In this document: piece after piece, positions 60,735 through 64,000 of the stretch
Position numbering within the stretch: position 1 is the first letter of the stretch
Layout: every line of letters starts with the position of its first letter
Assembly (NCBI GenBank): GCA_028712475.1
Contig: JAQTQB010000002.1
Location: 1 to 64,000 of the forward strand
DNA: 64,000 nt
DNA from: Verrucomicrobiales bacterium
GTDB lineage: Bacteria; Verrucomicrobiota; Verrucomicrobiia; Limisphaerales; UBA11358
Direction: 5' to 3'
Program-made: the position numbers and the translations under genes
Notes under the pieces: model-generated
Seen by the model: only the letters and a program-made list of their open reading frames with translations
What the model was told of the DNA's origin: nothing
The model's database searches: none

Positions 60735-61310
60735 ATGATCAAACTTTCATTCCCTTTCACCGAGGAAAAAATCCGCGCGCTCAAGGTCGGCGACGAGGTG
60801 CTCATTTCCGGCATCGTGTTCACCGGGCGCGACGCGGTTCACAAATACATCCACGAGGGCGGGGTGCTGCCGCCGGGCGTGAATTTGCGCGACGGGATTC
60901 TGTATCATTGCGGCCCGGTGATGTTGCAGCAGCCCGACGGCTCGTGGAAATGCACCGCCGCCGGCCCGACGACGTCCATCCGCGAGGAGCCGTATCAATG
61001 GCAGGTCATCCGGGACTGCGGCTTGCGCGGCGTGATCGGCAAGGGCGGCATGGGCGACCGCACGCTCGCCGCGTGCAAGGAACACGGCTGCGTGTATCTG
61101 CACGCAGTCGGCGGCGCGGCGCAGGTGCTGGCCGAGTGCGTGAAGAAGGTGCGCAATGTTTATCTGATGAAGGAATTCGGCGCGCCGGAAGCGATCTGGG
61201 AACTCGAGATCGTGGATTTTCCCGCCGTGGTGACGATTGATGCGCACGGCAATTCGCTGCACAAGGAAATCTTCGCAGCGAGCCAGGCGGCGCTGGCAGA
61301 AAGGCTTTGA
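60735..61310 (+). CDS. Class I fumarase / tartrate dehydratase beta-type subunit
   Basis: A 191-residue protein matching the beta (C-terminal) domain of Fe-S hydro-lyases: LKVGDEVLISGIVFTGRDAV, ILYHCGPVM, AAGPTTSIREEPYQWQVI, GLRGVIGKGGMGDRTLAACK and MKEFGAPEAIWELEIVDFPA. In two-subunit enzymes it pairs with an alpha subunit holding the 4Fe-4S cluster, and together they interconvert fumarate and malate (or a related acid). No alpha-subunit gene is near it in the window, so the partner must lie elsewhere. Confidence 0.9.
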   Translation: MIKLSFPFTEEKIRALKVGDEVLISGIVFTGRDAVHKYIHEGGVLPPGVNLRDGILYHCGPVMLQQPDGSWKCTAAGPTTSIREEPYQWQVIRDCGLRGVIGKGGMGDRTLAACKEHGCVYLHAVGGAAQVLAECVKKVRNVYLMKEFGAPEAIWELEIVDFPAVVTIDAHGNSLHKEIFAASQAALAERL

Positions 61311-61324
61311 TCCGCCACCCTCGT

Positions 61325-64000
61325 TTATTTTTTCTTTTTGAACAGGTTGAGCAGGCTGTCGGCAGGTGGGGCGTTGGTGGTGGCCGGGGTTGCATTTGTC
61401 GTTGCAGATTTGCCGCCGCCCAACAGACCGCTGACGGCGTTCAAGACAGAGCCGGCTTTTTCACCGCCCGCACCGCCGATTCCCTTGATTACACCGCCAC
61501 CAGTTTTGGCCGCCAGTTCCACGAGCGCGAGCTTGTCAATTTTCGTCTGTGGCTTGCCGATGGTGCCTTCCATTTTGAGAAAATCCGGCAAGGCGACATA
61601 AACAGCATTGGTCGGTGTGTTTGCATCCACAAGACCGATCTGGCCGGCCAATGACCGGCTCAACATGACCTGCACGGGGATGGCAATGGTGGAATTGGTC
61701 AGGTTTGGAGCGAGGACAATCTGCCCGGAGGCGAGCGCCTGAAACGCGGCGCTGCGGACTTCCGCCGATTGCAACTTCACCTGCCCGTCGCCGGCGCCGG
61801 CCTGCATGGCGATCTCATCAATCGGGGAAGAAGTCAGCGCATCCGCCCAGCCGCTTTTCTTTGTGCCGCCGCCCAGCAGATTTCCGAGCGCCGCCACTGG
61901 ATTGCGGATCAAATCCGGCAGGCCGATGATGACATTGATGATGGAACTGATCAGCGGCGAACGGACATTTGCGATCGAAAGATTCATGTTGGTGGCGGCA
62001 AAATTAAACTGGCCGGCCAGGTTCTTCTGCAAACCGGCGCCGGTGACGCCCGCGCCCTTGACCTGCACGCCGATGCTGGTCGTGCCGGCAATCTGTCCTT
62101 TACGATCCGGGGCGAAACTGTTCACGAGCGGGGCGAGCGGAATGGCATCGGCATTGAAGCCGACATCGTAAGTGTAGCCCGGCACGCTGAGATTTAAGTC
62201 GGTCGTTGCCTTGACCGGCGCGCCGTTGAGAGTGAGTTCACAGGGTTTGACGACGACGTGGCCGCCGTCGAGCAGGGCGGTCGTCTGCCAGTTGGCGATG
62301 TCCACTTCGCGCAGGAACAGATGACCGATGTTCAGGTCAAAGGTGAAATTCTTGAGCGGCAGCTTCATCGCGTCCGGTTCCTTGTCCGGACTGGAAGCAG
62401 GCGCTCCGCTTGTGGCTGCGGTTGGATTGTTGGTCGCGGCGGGTTTGATGCTGGAAAGCAGATCGTAATAATGCGTCACGTCCAATGATTCCGCCGCCAG
62501 TTTGAAACTGCCGGTGATGGCGTCGGCCTGGGCAATATCCACGTCACCGTTAAGTTGCAGCGTGTTTTTTGCACGACCGGTCGGCGTCAAAGCCAGCTCA
62601 CCGGTCAGGCCGATTTTCTTTTGTTTGCTGGTGACGTGGCCTTTGAAGCCAACCGCCCCATCCGCCGGACTGGCACCGGGAACGGCCATCAATTGTGCCA
62701 GCGCGGCCTGCACCGCCACTTGTAAATCCGCATCCTGGGTGGTGCTGTCAAACGTGGCGCTGCCGGATACTTTCACCAGGGATTTTCCCTGCCGCACAAC
62801 ATCCACTTGATAATCGTCCAGCTTGACCAGTTTCATGTCCGCCACGCTGCCGCTGACCTGCACACGCACGTTGCCCTGGTTGACGCTCGCGCTGCCGGTG
62901 CCGGTCGTAAGATTGTCCAGATGCGTGTCCACTTGAAATCCGAGCTGCTGGCCGGCCTTCTGCGAAAGCAGTTTTACGGTCAGGTTGAGAACGCCGCCGG
63001 GTGCAGCCTCGCCGGCGAACGACTTCCAGTCGGCCAGATTCAGGTTGTTGACGTTGAGATTGAGCGCGGCATCACCAACTCCACTGCTCGTGCCGCCCAA
63101 GGGAATCGTCATGGGGCTGGACAGGCTTATTTGGAGCAGGGCGCGCGAATCTTGCGTGCCGGCGAGGTTCAGCTTCTGAAGCACGGCGGATTGTGCCGTC
63201 TGATCCACCGTGACGGAATAATCGCCGTGCAGATCCAGCATGGGCGAAGTCTGCGTCTTCTGTTTCACCTGGAGATGCGCGAGGTCGAAATTTCCAGCCA
63301 ATGAAATCATCCTGCCGCCTTTGCCAAGCTCGATGTCGTTGGTGCAATTGAAGGTGGTGGGGCCAAAATCCATGCCGCTGGCCGCGCCGGCGAGGTTCAA
63401 TGTCTTTTTGTCCACCCCGGAAATTTCCAGCTTCAATTTGCCCTCGGTCTTCGCCGCGTCGAACGGCCCGCTGATGCGAATTTGCGCGAGCAGCGCATCG
63501 GCCTTGGTCAAACGAAATGCCAGCTCCTTTAAATCCGTGGCGGTCAGGTCGCAGTTAAGCATCGCCGCAAACGCGTTGAAATCCGCCATCAAACCGGCCG
63601 CCTGGTTGACGGTGAAACTGGTGCTGCCCTTGACGGACGCCGGTTTCAAATCCTGCGTGAGGGCAAAGTCAAATCCACCGTTCAGCCCGGCCTGCAACGA
63701 ACCGGCGGCGGCGTTGGTTTGAGCGGCTGTTTTTACAGCGATTGCCGCGGCAAGGGCGATCTTGCCGGACTGGCCGTTCTTCAAGCCGTTGACGGTGAAA
63801 TTCAATCCTGACACTTCCGTCACGTCCTGCCCGCCGTTGGGATATTTTTTCACGAGCCGGACGGTGGCGTTGTTCAGCGACACTTTCTTGATGTCAATCT
63901 GCGGGGGCCTGGACGGCGTGGAAGGAGCGGGCGTTGCGGGTTTCGTTTCTTTCGCGGACGGTTTGGTCAACGCATCGAGATTGCAGGTGCCGTCAGCATT
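61325..64000 (-). CDS. AsmA-like envelope protein (N-terminus beyond the window)
   Basis: At least 892 codons; the frame stays open at position 64000, so the start is outside. The segment shows the long beta-rich AsmA/TamB-like repeats: IDIKKVSLNNATVRLVKKYP, KLNLAGTQDSRALLQISLSS, and the AsmA C-terminal domain near 62000-62400 (LFLREVDIANWQTTALLDGG, LSVPGYTYDVGFNADAIPLA). AsmA family proteins bridge inner and outer membrane and are linked to lipid transport. The tail has Ala/Gly-rich low complexity and ends LLNLFKKKK. The N-terminal membrane anchor is not visible. Confidence 0.8.
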   Translation of the reverse strand, partial: NADGTCNLDALTKPSAKETKPATPAPSTPSRPPQIDIKKVSLNNATVRLVKKYPNGGQDVTEVSGLNFTVNGLKNGQSGKIALAAAIAVKTAAQTNAAAGSLQAGLNGGFDFALTQDLKPASVKGSTSFTVNQAAGLMADFNAFAAMLNCDLTATDLKELAFRLTKADALLAQIRISGPFDAAKTEGKLKLEISGVDKKTLNLAGAASGMDFGPTTFNCTNDIELGKGGRMISLAGNFDLAHLQVKQKTQTSPMLDLHGDYSVTVDQTAQSAVLQKLNLAGTQDSRALLQISLSSPMTIPLGGTSSGVGDAALNLNVNNLNLADWKSFAGEAAPGGVLNLTVKLLSQKAGQQLGFQVDTHLDNLTTGTGSASVNQGNVRVQVSGSVADMKLVKLDDYQVDVVRQGKSLVKVSGSATFDSTTQDADLQVAVQAALAQLMAVPGASPADGAVGFKGHVTSKQKKIGLTGELALTPTGRAKNTLQLNGDVDIAQADAITGSFKLAAESLDVTHYYDLLSSIKPAATNNPTAATSGAPASSPDKEPDAMKLPLKNFTFDLNIGHLFLREVDIANWQTTALLDGGHVVVKPCELTLNGAPVKATTDLNLSVPGYTYDVGFNADAIPLAPLVNSFAPDRKGQIAGTTSIGVQVKGAGVTGAGLQKNLAGQFNFAATNMNLSIANVRSPLISSIINVIIGLPDLIRNPVAALGNLLGGGTKKSGWADALTSSPIDEIAMQAGAGDGQVKLQSAEVRSAAFQALASGQIVLAPNLTNSTIAIPVQVMLSRSLAGQIGLVDANTPTNAVYVALPDFLKMEGTIGKPQTKIDKLALVELAAKTGGGVIKGIGGAGGEKAGSVLNAVSGLLGGGKSATTNATPATTNAPPADSLLNLFKKKK

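Overview
The window is G+C-rich bacterial chromosomal DNA that most resembles the phylum Verrucomicrobiota, probably a free-living lineage of the Pedosphaera/Limisphaera type. The phylum call rests on three things. First, there is a PilM, Amuc_1099-like, Amuc_1100-like and secretin gene order, known from Akkermansia. Second, there is a PEP-CTERM surface protein and several large exported proteins rich in Asn and Thr. Third, there are many dispersed palindromic repeats. The placement below phylum is inference.

Positions 1 to about 4,700 look like the end of an integrated accessory element abutting the 3' end of a tRNA-Ser(GCU) gene. On the minus strand it carries an AbiEi/AbiEii toxin-antitoxin pair, the 5' part of a PLD-domain helicase-like defence gene cut by an IS3-type element at the window edge, two small accessory proteins, and a stretch of structured DNA without a convincing gene.

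Positions 4,800-17,500 are mostly housekeeping: a SUI1/YciH factor, a VF530-type protein, a lipoprotein, a frameshifted membrane protein, an ankyrin protein, an unusual SDR protein, a B12-binding radical SAM enzyme, exonuclease III, an IscA-type protein and HscB for Fe-S assembly, GlgB and CoaE. Positions 17,500-32,010 are one long minus-strand run. It begins with PilM fused to a PilN-like part, continues through Amuc_1100-like and Amuc_1099-like proteins and a secretin divided between two separately exported polypeptides, and ends with a 5'-3' exonuclease and three large exported proteins. The machine and its possible cargo or partners may therefore be expressed together.

Positions 32,000-44,300 hold acylphosphatase, a phosphoesterase, a heptosyltransferase-like enzyme, a CCA-adding enzyme, a TIM-barrel isomerase, S21, a LOG-family protein, a PEP-CTERM protein bracketed by a 53-bp direct repeat, an NAD-dependent epimerase and an Mla-type lipid transport operon whose ATPase has degenerate motifs. 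Positions 44,600-64,000 hold LigA, an MFS transporter, a trypsin-like exported protein, an aldo/keto reductase, a Bax-inhibitor-1 protein, PurB, a rhomboid protease, a methyltransferase, LolD plus a LolC/E-type permease, a small toxin-antitoxin pair flanked by RpoN-tail remnants, a beta-propeller protein, peptide deformylase, ParB, a fumarase beta-type subunit and a truncated AsmA-like protein.

The most unusual observations are the split secretin, palindromic repeats inserted in frame inside ligA, cca and an SDR gene, the repeat-bracketed PEP-CTERM gene, the toxin-antitoxin pair between sigma-54 remnants, and the degenerate MlaF.
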